NCBI GenBank assembly: GCA_034509425.1
Contig: JAVTVJ010000831.1
Coordinates: 124,001 to 188,000, forward strand
From: Eopsaltria australis
Taxonomy: Eukaryota; Chordata; Aves; Passeriformes; Petroicidae
Direction: 5' to 3'
DNA: 64,000 bases
The position numbers and the translations under genes were made by a program. Under the pieces are notes generated by a model, which ran no database searches, was not told the origin of the DNA, and was given only the letters and a program-made list of their open reading frames with translations. The first letter of the stretch is position 1, and each line of letters begins with the position of its first letter. Shown in pieces: positions 22,501 to 33,896 of the stretch.

Positions 22501-23192
22501 TAGATCAGATCCCCTGACATGGTTGTGTGAATTTACTAACCACTGGATTAAGAGAAAAGTGTCTCCTTTAGCTGCATGTCAGAGGTGGATCTGCAACTCC
22601 TCCTCCTAAAATGGTCACTGGCTTTTGCCCTTAGCAGAGGGCTCTGTGCGCTCACATCTTAGACAGCTTACTACAACTTTACACCATGCATCACGAGGGT
22701 GACCCCAGTACAGAGGATGAGAGTTAGACCCAATGTGAGGCACCTAATTCATGCCATACAAGAATCCTAAGAGTCTAACACTCCTCTCTGGTTTCCTGTT
22801 TTAACTCTTTATCACTATCTAGCCTACAACTAAAATCAGCAATTCTCTGCTCTGCTGGTTTCAGTGGGAATATTGCCAAGGGGGCTATAACCCCAGTCAT
22901 AGGATTTTTTGAAGACTTTTCGAAGACTTTTCATCAGTTTCAAAAATTTGGGCTCATTCTATTTAGAGATCATCTTCAATGTGATATACAAGTCTGCATG
23001 AGACCCTCATTGCACAATGGTCTGAAACTCCTAAGTGCAAAAGCTGTATGAAATATCCAGTCAGAAGTTCATATTCTGTATATTATGTAATAAATGGTAG
23101 TATCCTGAAAAAAACTTAAAAATAGGAAAATAAAACCAGAAAAAAAGGAAAAAATAAAAGAGAAAAGAAAAAAAAGAAAGAAAAGAAGCTCT
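16515..23192. other. Long AT-rich stretch without recognisable gene or LTR
   Basis: Only short chance open frames. A GC-richer patch at about 17340-17560 looks unlike its surroundings, but I cannot assign it. A poly-purine tract lies at about 23105-23190, against the 3' LTR of E3. I see no coding signal, RNA gene or TSD-flanked element. Confidence 0.5.
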
Positions 23193-23196
23193 GTGT

Positions 23197-23653
23197 TGAT
23201 GCCTTTTTTCTGGTCTTAGGAAATAAAGGCTCAGACACAGTGAAAGGGTTGGGGGTTGTTTACCTCGGTATTTTAATAGGATCCCGTTCGATGGCTTCTG
23301 CCGTCCAGGTAGAACACGCTGCAAAAGCCCCCTCCCCCCAATAGAGTATACAATTAAAGACTCTACACATTAGCATATCTAACCAGAGGGCCCAATAAGG
23401 GGCCGGGGTGGGCTAACTTCTAGTTTACAAAATCTGTCCTACTAGGAGACCTTGAGGGCTCACGAAAACAGGGTGTTTGGTCTCTAACTCTACGTGGTTT
23501 CAGGGGTGTTTAGTCTACTGGCCTGCTAAACACCATGAAACCAGGCTAAACTATCACCTAAGGCATCACAAGTATGCATGCTAATACTTGTGAATAAAGG
23601 GAACAGTGTAAGAAATATCCAGAAGAAAAGAAGAAAAAATCCTTCAGGCATCA
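23197..23653 (-). mobile_element. E3 3' LTR
   Basis: Terminal inverted ends TGATGCC...GGCATCA, 457 bp, nearly identical to 30568-31024. Confidence 0.95.
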
Positions 23654-23666
23654 TTTCCCCCCTTTT
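23654..23666 (-). other. E3 polypurine tract
   Basis: Minus strand AAAAGGGGGGAAA abuts the TGATGCC start of the 3' LTR, the expected plus-strand primer position. Confidence 0.85.
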
Positions 23667-23723
23667 AGAGACTAACAAGATTCTACTTTGTCTAGTCTCT
23701 ACTCTACCTTACTCTATTCTACA

Positions 23724-24084
23724 TTACCTACAGTATCGGTTTACACAACCGGCCGACATGCATGCTACTATACAGATGATAACTACAATTACAACTACTA
23801 TAAATGTTTCTCTTATCCAGGCCCAGTTTGGTAACCATGAGGTAAGGGTGTCAAAGATCTGGTCAAATTTTAAGGTGTCAATTTTGGAAGCTTAAAATGC
23901 CAATCCACGATCAGTGACCACCCCCATCTAGAGGTGGTAACTGGATACAGAACCAGCAATTGTTCTTATTAAGAACTTTGGACACATTTTGGACTACAGC
24001 CTTGTGTACATCATGGGACAAACCCTGAATCATAGTTACCATTTGGGCAGATAACAGACACGTGAAGAACAGTTTAAACCACAT
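23724..24084 (-). pseudogene. env: E3 env remnant, internally deleted
   Basis: ATG at 24082-24084 overlaps the last codons of pol in another frame, the usual gammaretroviral layout. A hydrophobic signal-peptide-like start and a Cys-Trp-Phe-Cys motif (about residues 43-46) follow, and the frame stops at 23911-23913 after 57 codons. Downstream, in a different frame, 23724-23873 encodes what looks like the end of the transmembrane subunit: a Trp-rich membrane-proximal segment, a Val/Ile-rich membrane span, a short Cys-containing tail and TAA at 23724. Most of SU and the fusion-peptide region of TM are missing, so it cannot make a working Env. Confidence 0.8.
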
Positions 24085-26134
24085 CCTCCTGATCTGTATC
24101 AGTCTTTGTTTTCTTGATGGTCTCGGGAGCCGAAGCCTTCTTCACTCTGGAATAGTCGATCCACGGTCCCTTGCCAGCAACTTTGACTGCAGTGAGGGTG
24201 GTCAGCAAAACTTGGAATGGTCCCTTCCACTTGGCTTGCAAGGGGTCACCGTCCCACCACTTGATGTAGACCCAATCTCCGGGCTGGAACTGATGAGCAG
24301 GTGTGTCCAGTCCTATTGGCCTGGACAACACGACAAATCTCTGGAGCTTCTGCAAAGTGGAACTCAAAGCCATTAAGTACTTCTGCAAATCAGCTTTACC
24401 CTTCACGTGAATCTCTCCCGGGATATGTGGAGCCTGATAAGGCCTGCCATATAATATTTCATAGGGACTTATATTGTTCCTTCGCCTTGGCTGTATGCGA
24501 GTTCTCAGCAAGGCTATTGGCAGGGCTTGGACCCAGGTCATGGATGTCTCTTGACAAATTTTACAAATCTGGGTTTTGAGGGTTCCATTCATACGCTCAA
24601 CCTTGCCACTTGCCTGGGGCCTGTATGGTGTGTGCAGGTCCCAGGCAATTCCCAGAGCCCTGCTGACTTCCCCAACTACCGTTGCAACAAAGTGAGTTCC
24701 CCTGTCAGATGACATTCCTAGAGGAACCCCAAATCTTGGAATTATATGATTCAGCAAGGCTTTCACTACTTCTCTTGCTGTGTTGGTGCGACAGGGGTAA
24801 GCTTCAGGCCATCCACTGAAGGTGTCAACCAGTACCAGTATATACTTACATCCCTCTTTGCGTGGCATCTCAGCAAAATCGATCTGCCAATAATCTCCCG
24901 GGAGATCTCCTGTTTATGTCACCCCTAACACAATTCGTTTGCTCGTGTCAGGATTGTTTTTACGACAGGTATCGCACTTGCTGGTTATAGATTGTACGAT
25001 ATCCGTCATCCCTCTTCCTATTACCACCTTTCTAAGATGTTTTAGAAGATTTTCTGTTCCCCAGTGAGTACTTTCATGCTCTCGCTGGGCTATTTCTCGA
25101 AGGAGGAAGGGTGGAACCACAACCTGTCCCGTTGAGGTAACGGCCCACCCCCCTTCTTTGATCTCAGCCTTAAGGTGCTTGATTAATTTGTGATCCCCCT
25201 GATCGTATTTTGGGGTAAACTCTGACAAATCTATTTCTTTCTGTGGTATCACTGCAAAAATGCCTTTTTCTGCAACCCCTCTTGCTGCTTCATCAGCGAA
25301 GCGATTTCCCAGTTCAGGGGCTTTCTTCCCTTTTTGATGGCCTTTGCAATGCATGACAGCTACTTCTGTTGGCTTCCAAATACTCTGCAGAAGTGCAAGA
25401 ATCTGTTCAGCATGCTTAATCTCATTACCTTGTGCAGTCAGCAGGCCACGTTCCTTCCAGATGGCTCCGTGGGCATGAACAACACTGAAGGCATATTTGG
25501 AATCAGTCCAGATGTTTACCTTCTTCCCCTCACTCAGCTCTAGAGCCCTTGTTAGTGCAATGAGTTCAGCTTTCTGTGATGATACATCTGGAGGCAAAGC
25601 TTTTGCCTCGATGACTTTATCTGTGGTGGTTACAGCATAGCCTGTCATTCTCTTACCATTTCTCATGAAGCTGCTTCCATCGGTATACAGCTCCCAGTCT
25701 GGGCTCTTCAGGGGAATATCCTTCAGGTCTGGTCTGCTAGAATAAGTCTCCTCTATTGTCTGTAGACAATCATGTTCAGGCATGCTGTCAAGTAATGTGG
25801 ATGGCAAAAACATTGCAGGGTTTACCACAGATGTTGTTTTCAGAGTAACATCATCCTGTTCCAGCAACACAGACTGATATTTCAGCATTCTGCTAGGGGA
25901 TAGCCAGTGATTCCCCTTCTGTTCCAGCACAGTTATTACTGCATGGGGTACATACACGACAATGTGCTGTCCAAGGGTGAATTTACGGGCCTCCTGTATT
26001 AGAAGGACAGTTGCTGCCACAGCTTTCAGGCATCCAGGCCACCCTTGACTAACATTGTCTAGCTGTTTTGAAAAGTAGGCTACAGCTCTTCGCTGGTCCC
26101 CAAGGTGCTGTGCTAGTACTCCCAAGAGCAGCAT
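24074..26134 (-). pseudogene. pol: E3 pol, RNase H and integrase part
   Basis: Continues Pol after a frameshift at about 26125. RNase H shows Leu-Tyr-Thr-Asp-Gly-Ser, Gln-Lys-Ala-Glu-Leu and Trp-Thr-Asp-Ser (about 25710-25490). Integrase starts with a His-x3-His ... Cys-x2-Cys finger (about 25080-24955). It carries one in-frame TAA at 24914-24916, then the catalytic core with Asp of Val-Asp-Thr-Phe, Asp of Ser-Ser-Asp-Arg and Glu of Lys-Val-Glu-Arg. A C-terminal Trp-Lys-Gly-Pro-Phe (GPY/F-type) motif, typical of gammaretroviruses, lies near 24220. It ends with TAA at 24074. Confidence 0.92.
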
Positions 26135-29100
26135 TCAGTCGCTCATATGTAAAGAGTTCAAAAGGCTTATTCAAATCCGGCAGCCCCAAGGCTGGGGCAG
26201 ACATTAGGGAACATTTCAACTGTTTGAAGGCAGCCCTTGCACTTTCAGTCCACATGATTGTTCCCTTTTCGGCTGCCTTAAGGACCTCATACAGAGGTTT
26301 TACCAGCAGTCCATAGTTTGATATCCATAGACGACACCAACCTACCATTCCCAGGAAGGCTTGCATTTCTCTCACAGTGTGCGGCTCGGGAAGGCGACAG
26401 ATAGCTTCCTTCCGTTCTTTGCTGAGTTGTCGATGTCCACGGAAAATTTCCAGCCCCAGGTAAACTACTGTTTCCCTGGCAATCTGGGCCTTCTCTCTCG
26501 AGACCCGATAACCACTCTCGCTCAAAAAGTTCAACAGACTTACGGTTAGCTGGATACACTCATCTCGCGTTCTGGTTGCCACTAGGATGTCATCAGCATA
26601 CTGAAGAACTACTCCTCCTGGCTCCTGTTTCCTCCAGTCCTCCAGTTCTTTTGCCAGCTGGTTTCCAAATAGCGTGGGACTATTCTTGTAGCCTTGAACC
26701 AATACTGTCCAGGTGAGCTGGGTCTTCCTTCCTGTTTCAGGATTTTCCCACTCAAAGGCAAAAATTTCTTGGCTGTCCTTATGCACAGGAATGCAGAAAA
26801 AGGCATCTTTAAGATCTAAAACAGTGAACCACCCTAATTTGTCTGTTAGTGTAGTCAAAAGTGTGTAAGGATTGGCTACAACTGGATGTATGTCTTCTGT
26901 TATTTTTTTAATCTCCCTTAGATCCTGCACTAATCGATAACTCTTACCATCTGCTTTCTTCACTGGTATAATTGGGGTGTTATACTTGGATTCACATTCC
27001 ACTAGCAACCCAAATTTGAGAAACTTCTCAATTATGGGTGCTAGTCCTTTGCGACCTGCTAATTTCAGAGGGTACTGTTTTTGCCTTACCGGTGTAGCTC
27101 CTGCTTTAAGTGTAATACTTACAGGTTCAGTTCTTTTGGATCTCCCAGGGATATTATTGGTCCATACTATAGGACTGACAGCATCTTCTATTTCTTCGGG
27201 AATTTCTCCATGGCATTCCTGTATAAGAATAGCTGCTGCTTCTATGAATTTAGATTCAGGAATTATGACTTTTATCCCCCCGTCTCTGGAGAATTTAATT
27301 TCTGCCTCTAATTTCTCTAATAAACCTCTGCCCAATAATGGCATTGGTGAATTTGGCATATACAGGAACTGGTGTGCCACCCAGTGTTTTCCCAATTTGA
27401 ATTTTAAAGGTTGGAAGAAAGGCCGTGTTTCACTTACCCCGGTGGCTCCTACGACATCCACAGTCTCTTGGTTCAGTTTACCTTTCAAAGTATTTAATAC
27501 AGAATAGGTCGCCCCTGTGTCAACCCGAAATTCAACATCCTCATTTCCCAGCTTAACTATAACTGAAGGTTCCGCTGGGGATGATGCCCTTGATTGCTGT
27601 CTATCATAATCCACAGCTAGTTCCGGAGCTGGGGGTGTCTTTTTCATTCGGGATGGACACTCATTTTTCCAGTGTCCCTTCTGCTTGCAAATGGCACATT
27701 GGTCTTCAGCTAGAGGAAAATGGGGTCCCCTCTTTGGTGAGTTGGATGATTTTCCCTCATTGTGGTTTTTCTTATGGTGGGGCTTATTCTGTTTGTTCTT
27801 ATCTACTGAATCCCTGTTCTGATGTACTTGCCAGGCTATTTTCAACATCTCACTTATATCCATTACCCCCCTTTTTTGCAGTTTTTTCCTTATATCATCT
27901 GTTGACTGGCCCATAAAAATGTAAGCCAGCTGGTACTTCTGATCAGGTGCTTCGAGGTTCAGAGTTGTGTATTTCCGTGCAGCCTCTTTAAGCCTATTCA
28001 GAAACTCTGTAGGAGTCTCATTTGGATTTTGTTTGATCTCAAATAATTTAGAAAAATTCACTGCTTTAGGAAGGCCACATCTCAGCCCATAAACCACCCA
28101 TTTCTGAAACTGCTTTAATTTTGCCATTTGCTCAGGGACATTGGGATCCCAGCCAGGGTCAACGAGTGGGTATATGTCATTAGGCATCCCTTGGAGAGTT
28201 CCAGCTGCAATTTGGGCCTGTATAGCATCTATGGAAGCTTTATTACCCATCTCCCTTTCTGTGCTCTCTAGTAATTCATCCAGCATCACATTCAAGTCTC
28301 CCCAATCAGGGCTTTGAGCCCTTATAGCCCTCTCTACCCGTATGGCTACTTTCTCTGGGTTGTCACTATACTTTCCAACAGAGTCTTTCCACGTCTGTAG
28401 CTCTGCGAGAGAGAATGGTGTCTTTATATAAATCACTCCCTGATTTCCCACAGCCTGTCTCAGAGGCACTTCTAGAGCAGGCCCTTCCCTTCCCTTTTCA
28501 TCTCTTTTTGATCTCGTGCGCCCTGCAATTGGACTAGCAGCACTTACAGCTACTTGGGCTATTTTTCCCCTCCTCCTGCCACCCTCCTCTCGGGGACCAT
28601 CTGTATCCACATCATCCCATTCCGTTTTAATCCCAGCACTGGCAGAGCGGCGGAGGGGGAATCCGGCATGGTCGTCTCTGTCCCCCCTTTCGGAAAAGCA
28701 ACTTGGATCAGGCACATCCCACCCGCTTCTGGTCAGGGTAGCTTTGCCCCTCTCCCCAACGCTGGAGGAGCGGCGAAGCTGAGATCGAGGGTACCTTGAT
28801 AGAGGGTACTCATCCCAGGCTCGGGCCAGGTCGGGTGGCAGGGGCCAGTTAGGCTCTGCTCCCGGTCCACGCCCCCCCCAGGGGCGGTCAGGAGCCGGCA
28901 ACAAGCCAGCCCCCTCTCCGCCCTCTCCATGCCTTCGCCCACCCCCTGTGTGATCAGGGGGCCAATCGGCCTCTGCTTTCGGTCCGTGCCCACCCCGTGG
29001 GCGGTCAGGAGGCAAGGGCCAGCCGGCCTCTGCCCCCGCCCCGTGCCCGCCCCGTGGGCGAACAGGTGGCGAGGGCCAGCCGGCCTCTGCCCCTGCCCCG

Positions 29101-30032
29101 TGCCTGCCCCGTGGGTGGTCAGGAGGCAAGGGCCAGCCGGCCTCTGCCCCCACCCCGTGCCTGCCCTGTGGGTGGTCGAGTGGCGAGGGCCAGCCCGCCC
29201 CCTCCCCACGCCTTTCCCCGCCCCCAGAGTGGTCAGGGGGCGAGGGCCTGCTCGCCTCCCCCCCTGCCCCATGTCCAGCCCCCAGATGGTCGGGGGGCCT
29301 GCTGGTCTCCGCCCCCACCCCATGCCCAGCCCCTGGATGGTCAGGGGGCTGGCTGGTCTCCGCCCCTGTCCCACGCCCAGCCCCCGGATGGTCAGGGGGC
29401 CGGTTGGTCTCCGCCCCTGCCCCCGCGTTTGGAGCGGGCGCGGGAGGTGGAGGAGGGGGAGGGGGCGGTGGCGCTGGCTGAGGAGCCTGTGGTGGTGGGG
29501 GAGGGGACGCCGGCTGCGCGCCTCCATCGCTCGCCCCCAAGTGCACCGGCTGTAATGGCGGCGGTGGCACAGGAGGCGATCCCCCCCTGCCCGTACGCAA
29601 AGCTGGGGCCACCATGTCCATAACATCTGTTTCCTCTGTTTCGTTAGTCACTAGCTGCCTTCTCCTCCTCCTCCTCCTCACGTTTCCTTTCCCTTTTACA
29701 ACCATCTCCAAACAGCCTTTCTGCACCTCATACGCCTCCTCTCTATTCAGTAATATGGTAAAAAGTTCTGCGTATTTTAACTCATCAAACCTGCGCAGAG
29801 CTCGCAATTCTACCATTAGCTCTGTGACTATTTCATTTTCTAGACTCCCAAAGCGTGGCCACACCCTCTGTCCTCCTAATTTTAACGTCGGCCAGACCCA
29901 TGTACAGAGTCTTATCAGCTCCTGTGTGTCCAGGGGAGTTCTCCTTCCTGTTAAATATCACCAGTTTTTCAATACCAGATCTAATGGAGATTCCCCCGGG
30001 ACTTGTACATTCTCCGAAAAGTTACACCCCAT
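26049..30032 (-). pseudogene. gag-pol: E3 gag-pro-pol in one frame (matrix to RT)
   Basis: ATG at 30030-30032 gives Met-Gly-Cys, a myristoylation-type matrix start. One TGA at 29958-29960 (codon 25) breaks it; after that the frame is open for over 1300 codons to 26049, where the shift to the next frame occurs. Order (residues from that ATG, approximate): matrix 1-150; poly-Pro 150-205; 10-unit repeat block 208-400; capsid 530-750; single CCHC knuckle (Cys-x2-Cys-x4-His-x4-Cys) 778-791; protease Asp-Thr-Gly-Ala 836-840; RT with Tyr-Ala-Asp-Asp near 1145. No stop separates nucleocapsid from protease. One stop plus one frameshift make it non-functional as it stands. Confidence 0.93.
28820..29420 (-). 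repeat. GC-rich minisatellite coding for about 19-residue repeats in E3 Gag
   Basis: About ten units of 17-22 residues following the plan (His/Arg)-Pro-x-Gly-x-His-Gly-x-Gly-Ala-Glu-x-x-x-Pro-x-Pro-Pro-Asp, about 57 bp each. Every unit keeps the frame. It lies between a poly-Pro tract and capsid, the place of the Pro-rich p12 spacer in gammaretroviruses. It also creates long false open frames on both strands. Confidence 0.88.
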
Positions 30033-30149
30033 GTTACTTATAAAAAGAGAAATCGGCCAGGAAAAAACCGTCTCTCTCTCTAGTGGTAACTGCTTAGAAA
30101 CGAGCCTTAAACAGCCAAACTGCACGCACAAGAAAACTTGTTAAAGTTT

Positions 30150-30226
30150 TCTCAACTGGGACTCGAACCTGCGATCCCCGGCTTTGCAGTTTTCAGTTCA
30201 GTGCCTTAAGCCACTGAACCAACTTC
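30150..30226 (-). other. tRNA-like segment in the E3 leader
   Basis: Minus strand carries GGTTCGAGTCCC, a canonical B box (30158-30169), and TGGCTTAAGGCAC, an A-box-like stretch (about 30202-30214), at roughly tRNA spacing. The acceptor and T stems do not pair well, so I call it a degenerate tRNA-like or tRNA-derived insert, not a tRNA gene. It lies between PBS and gag. Confidence 0.45.
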
Positions 30227-30544
30227 TTGTTGTTGTCCCCACCCACCAACCTCCCGTGGTTTAACTGGAGAGCGTCCTCTCCTTACCACGATTTTGCAGG
30301 AAGGGGGTTAATTTCCCCCCTTTCTAGGGTCCTCTCAGACCCCCCCTGCTCAACCTCCCTCCTGGGTGCTAGCACAATACCGAAGTACGTCTCCCCCGCT
30401 TTCACTCACCTCTTTCGTGATCTCAGGCGCTGGGTCCTAGAGCCCGGTCACAGCCTTGGACTGCCGCTTAACCCCGTAGGTGCCGGCGAAGGAGCTAGGT
30501 GAGATATTCTCAGCCCAAAACTGCAACTCTTCGGGGTCTCTAGG

Positions 30545-30562
30545 GTCCCGGCGGAGTCGCCA
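30545..30562 (-). other. E3 primer binding site, probably tRNA-Arg type
   Basis: Minus strand TGGCGACTCCGCCGGGAC begins 5 nt after the LTR end. It resembles the 3' end of tRNA-Arg(UCU) from memory; the tRNA identity is tentative, its position is not. Confidence 0.65.
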
Positions 30563-30567
30563 ATGAC

Positions 30568-31024
30568 TGATGCCTTTTTCTGGTCTTAGGAAATAAAGGC
30601 TCAGACACAGTGAAAGGGTTGGGGGTTGTTTACCTCGGTATTTTAATAGGATCCCGTTCGATGGCTTCTGCCGTCCAGGTAGAACACGCTGCAAAAGCCC
30701 CCTCCCCCCCAATCGAGTATACAATTAAAGACTCTACACATTAGCATATCTAACCAGAGGGCCCAATAAAGGGCCGGGGTGGGCTAACTTCTAGTTTACA
30801 AAATCTGTCCTACTAGGAGACCTTGAGGGCTCACGAAAACAGGGTGTTTGGTCTCTAACTCTACGTGGTTTCAGGGGTGTTTAGTCTACTGGCCTGCTAA
30901 ACACCATGAAACCAGGCTAAACTATCACCTAAGGCATCACAAGTATGCATGCTAATACTTGTGAATATAGGGAACAGTGTGAGAAATATTCAGAAGAAAA
31001 GCAGAAAAAATCCTTCAGGCATCA
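30568..31024 (-). mobile_element. E3 5' LTR
   Basis: TGATGCC...GGCATCA, 457 bp, followed by GTGT (31025-31028), the TSD shared with 23193-23196. Confidence 0.95.
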
Positions 31025-31468
31025 GTGTGTATAAATTTAATTGACTTTACCTGTAACATTTTCAATACTGCCATAAAGAGCATACTAAAGGAGAAAGAGA
31101 TTTCTTAAGAACTCAGGGCCAGATTCTAAATGTCCTTCATTTCATAAATTGATAATTCTCCAAAGGGCGGAATTATGCTCAAATTTTAGCGGTAGTTTCT
31201 CATTTTATGTTATGTTGCCTAAATATTGTAGATACCTATGGTTGAATAGAAAATAAATATTAGAGCAGAACTTCTCATCCTTTCCACAGTTCAAGCGACA
31301 TTGTCAGCAGAATATTTCAGAATTAATTATTTGAGGCTCATACAAAATAATTTAATGAAGCTAGGTCCTTTTAATCTACTTTTTATCTCTATATTATCTT
31401 TATGAGATTATTTTTTCCACCAGGAAAAACAATTTCTCATTAAGGACCGGTAAATAAAAGTTCCAAAA

Positions 31469-32691
31469 TGTAACTCTGGGACAGACCCACAGCCCCGCGT
31501 GTTCCAAAGGGTTCCTGGCCTGGGGCTATTGTCAGCACCCGGCGGTCCCCTGGCAGGATCCTGCTGATCCTAGCTGCAGGCTACAGCCCTGCTGGCGAGA
31601 TAGCAGCCACAGACACTCCTTGAAGAAGAACTGACACTGGACTAAGAGATGAGAGGGGTCTTTTGTATGGATTCTTGAGTTTATTAAGCCCAGAAGGGTC
31701 CAGGGACAAAAGGCAGATAGATGTGGCCGTCCGCCTGCCTCCTTGGTGGAGTGGAGGTGGCTACTAGCAAAGGCGGAGGCGACTTGGGTCCTCGGAGGCC
31801 AGCCTTGTTCCCAGTCGCTGAGCGAATCTTGCCCTCGCTCCCTGCTAGCTGCTTGGTAGGCGAACTCTCCCACACCTCAGGGGGATCTTTCAACCCCGGG
31901 AATGAAGAGACACAGACACGAGGTTCTGCACTCTGTGACACCGGGGGTCGGAGGACCTCGATTCCCCTGTGACACAATCTTTTATTGTTCCCCTGGTGAC
32001 CAATCACCGGGCAGCAGGGGGGAGGAACCGGGGAGGAGCAGGGGACAGGAAGCTAACCAGGGATAGAAGGGGGATGAGAGAGGGTTACAGACAGGGGAAT
32101 GATACAATGAACAACCGAGTAACTGAGAACTCTCTAGAAAACTGGGGGTGACTGACTTAGATGGGCAGGTGGCGCTCCCCAATGAGCCCTGGGGGTGTTC
32201 ACCTGTCTCGAGCCCAGCCTCTTCTGGGCTAAACTATTGTTTGCTGCACCTCAGGGGAGCACTCCTGCTCCCCCCAGGGCTTTCTCATTGGAAATTCTTC
32301 TTCTGGGGTAACCTGCACCACCGCCACAGATAGACAGGGTAGAACGTCAACTTTTATACGGAGAGGGTCAACCAATAGGGACAGGGTTCAGGGGTGGAAC
32401 AGGAGAGGGACAATGCGAGGGGGGCCAACCAGGGAAGAGCAGGGGAGGGGAGAAGGGGGCCAGGCCAATGGGATGTTGAGGTTGGGGGAACTTTCTCAAA
32501 CAATATGAATATTTAAAGACAGGCGGGGGGATAACTGACCAACCATTGGAACTGAATGAACATAACTGTAACAGGAAGGAACCATTATAAACTCAGGGGG
32601 GAGATGTCACACAGTGGTGCCTTCCCACCACTCGTTGGGCTTGTTTGTCTCTTCTTCAACCACCCTCGGGGTGGCTTCAACCACCGCAACA
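31469..32691 (-). mobile_element. ERVK-like LTR interrupted by LTR-H (boundaries approximate)
   Basis: Outer parts around LTR-H read as one LTR on the minus strand. The right end is ...CCACCGCAACA, a TATA box (minus TATAAAAG) lies near 32353-32360, and AATAAA is near 31680. The left end, TGTAACTCTGGG at 31469, is my best guess; I found no clear TSD. The plus-strand 32630-32691 end resembles the E4 LTR end. Confidence 0.6.
31722..32328 (-). mobile_element. Solo LTR-H (607 bp)
   Basis: TGTGGCCGTCC...ACCGCCACA with perfect 6-bp TSD GATAGA (31716-31721, 32329-32334), the ERVK-type duplication length. It is a close relative of 35823-36435. Minus-strand AATAAA lies near 31981. Confidence 0.9.
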
Positions 32692-33890
32692 GGGACCTAA
32701 ATAATCAACAGTGCCCAGATTAAGAAGAAATAGTGTAAAAGGTCTTCTACATTTCTCACTTCACCTTTCTTTTTTCTGTTGGCAACTTCAGTTTAACGAT
32801 ACTTTGTGCTACATCATGGGGCAAAAACTGTCAGATCTGAAAAACAGCAGGAAGTATTAATGGGCCTGCTATTTAGTAGCAACAAGAATGTACTGTTCTA
32901 TATAAATGACCTTTTTTTTACATGTTGGGAATGGAGCCCTTGGTATGTCCTTGATAAATGAAAAATACCTCTGGCACGAGGAGACCAACAGGCAGTGCCT
33001 CAGATATTTTAAATGATAATTGCCACAGCAGGCCATCTTACAACAGAATGATGACCAAAATCTGTAATCAGTTTTATAAACAACATGTTATAAGGGTGTT
33101 TGACAACTACTTTTATTTTAGTACTTCATAAAAATCATTTACCTTTATTAGATGGCTGCCTTCATGGGGGGGAAAAAGGAAAGTCCAAGTCTACAACTCC
33201 ATCATTCTTCTTTTGAAGTCACTTTAGATTAATAGGACCCTGGTGATTTCATATAATTTGCCAGTCAGCCACTGGCAACTTCATAAGAATTTTTCCCTGA
33301 GGGGCTGCTGGATGCTGAACTGCTGTCTGAGCACTAACAGCACATTACTAAGTGGATGAAAGTGGTAGGATTAGATGAGAGCATTTACAACACCGTTTGG
33401 TCCTTGCTGTTTTGCAACAAGAATCCTGGTTGCGCCCAGCGTGTGAGATCATGGAGAGAGAAGATACATATTTAGAGTTACCTGTTCATTCATGAGTCAG
33501 TGTCACTGCCTGCATTCCCATCTGAAGAAAAAAAGTCATCAACTACATTATTTTAGGCTTGTTAAAGCTTGCAAAAGTGGTGGAAGAGCAGGATGGATTT
33601 TAAATTTCTGACTTTTATGGCAAGAAAGGTTAAAAAAAAAGAAGTCTGGGAAATTGTTATAACATATATAGCTATAAGTCTATAAGTATAATAATTCAGA
33701 CACAAATTTGATATAGCAGCAGGTATTTAAAGAATGATGTGTGACTCTTGGAATTAATTATTTTTTAAAATGCCATTTATTGTTTGAATTGCAGCAAGAC
33801 GTTTAGGTAGTGATATATCTGATTTTAATTAGACCACAATTCAATTTGTGGTCTTCTATCAGAAAGCAATCAAGGAGCACTTGATACAGG
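32692..33890. other. AT-rich spacer
   Basis: I see nothing here beyond A/T-rich sequence and short chance frames. Confidence 0.5.
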
Positions 33891-33896
33891 GAAATC

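Larger units (their letters stand above)
23197..31024 (-). mobile_element. E3, gammaretrovirus-like (class I) provirus
   Basis: Two 457-bp LTRs, 4-bp TSD GTGT (23193-23196, 31025-31028), PBS, gag-pro-pol, env remnant and polypurine tract in order on the minus strand. By eye the LTRs differ at about 6 substitutions and 2 indels, so it is the youngest provirus here. Single-CCHC nucleocapsid, Gag-Pol layout and 4-bp TSD support class I. Confidence 0.95.

Noticed and set aside
28929..29626. Long Pro/Ala/Arg-rich open frames on both strands over the E3 gag repeat
   Set aside because: They are by-products of the GC-rich minisatellite. Only the minus-strand frame continuous with matrix and capsid has domain evidence.
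30150..30226. A functional tRNA gene
   Set aside because: A and B boxes are present, but the acceptor and T stems do not pair, so it is reported only as tRNA-like.
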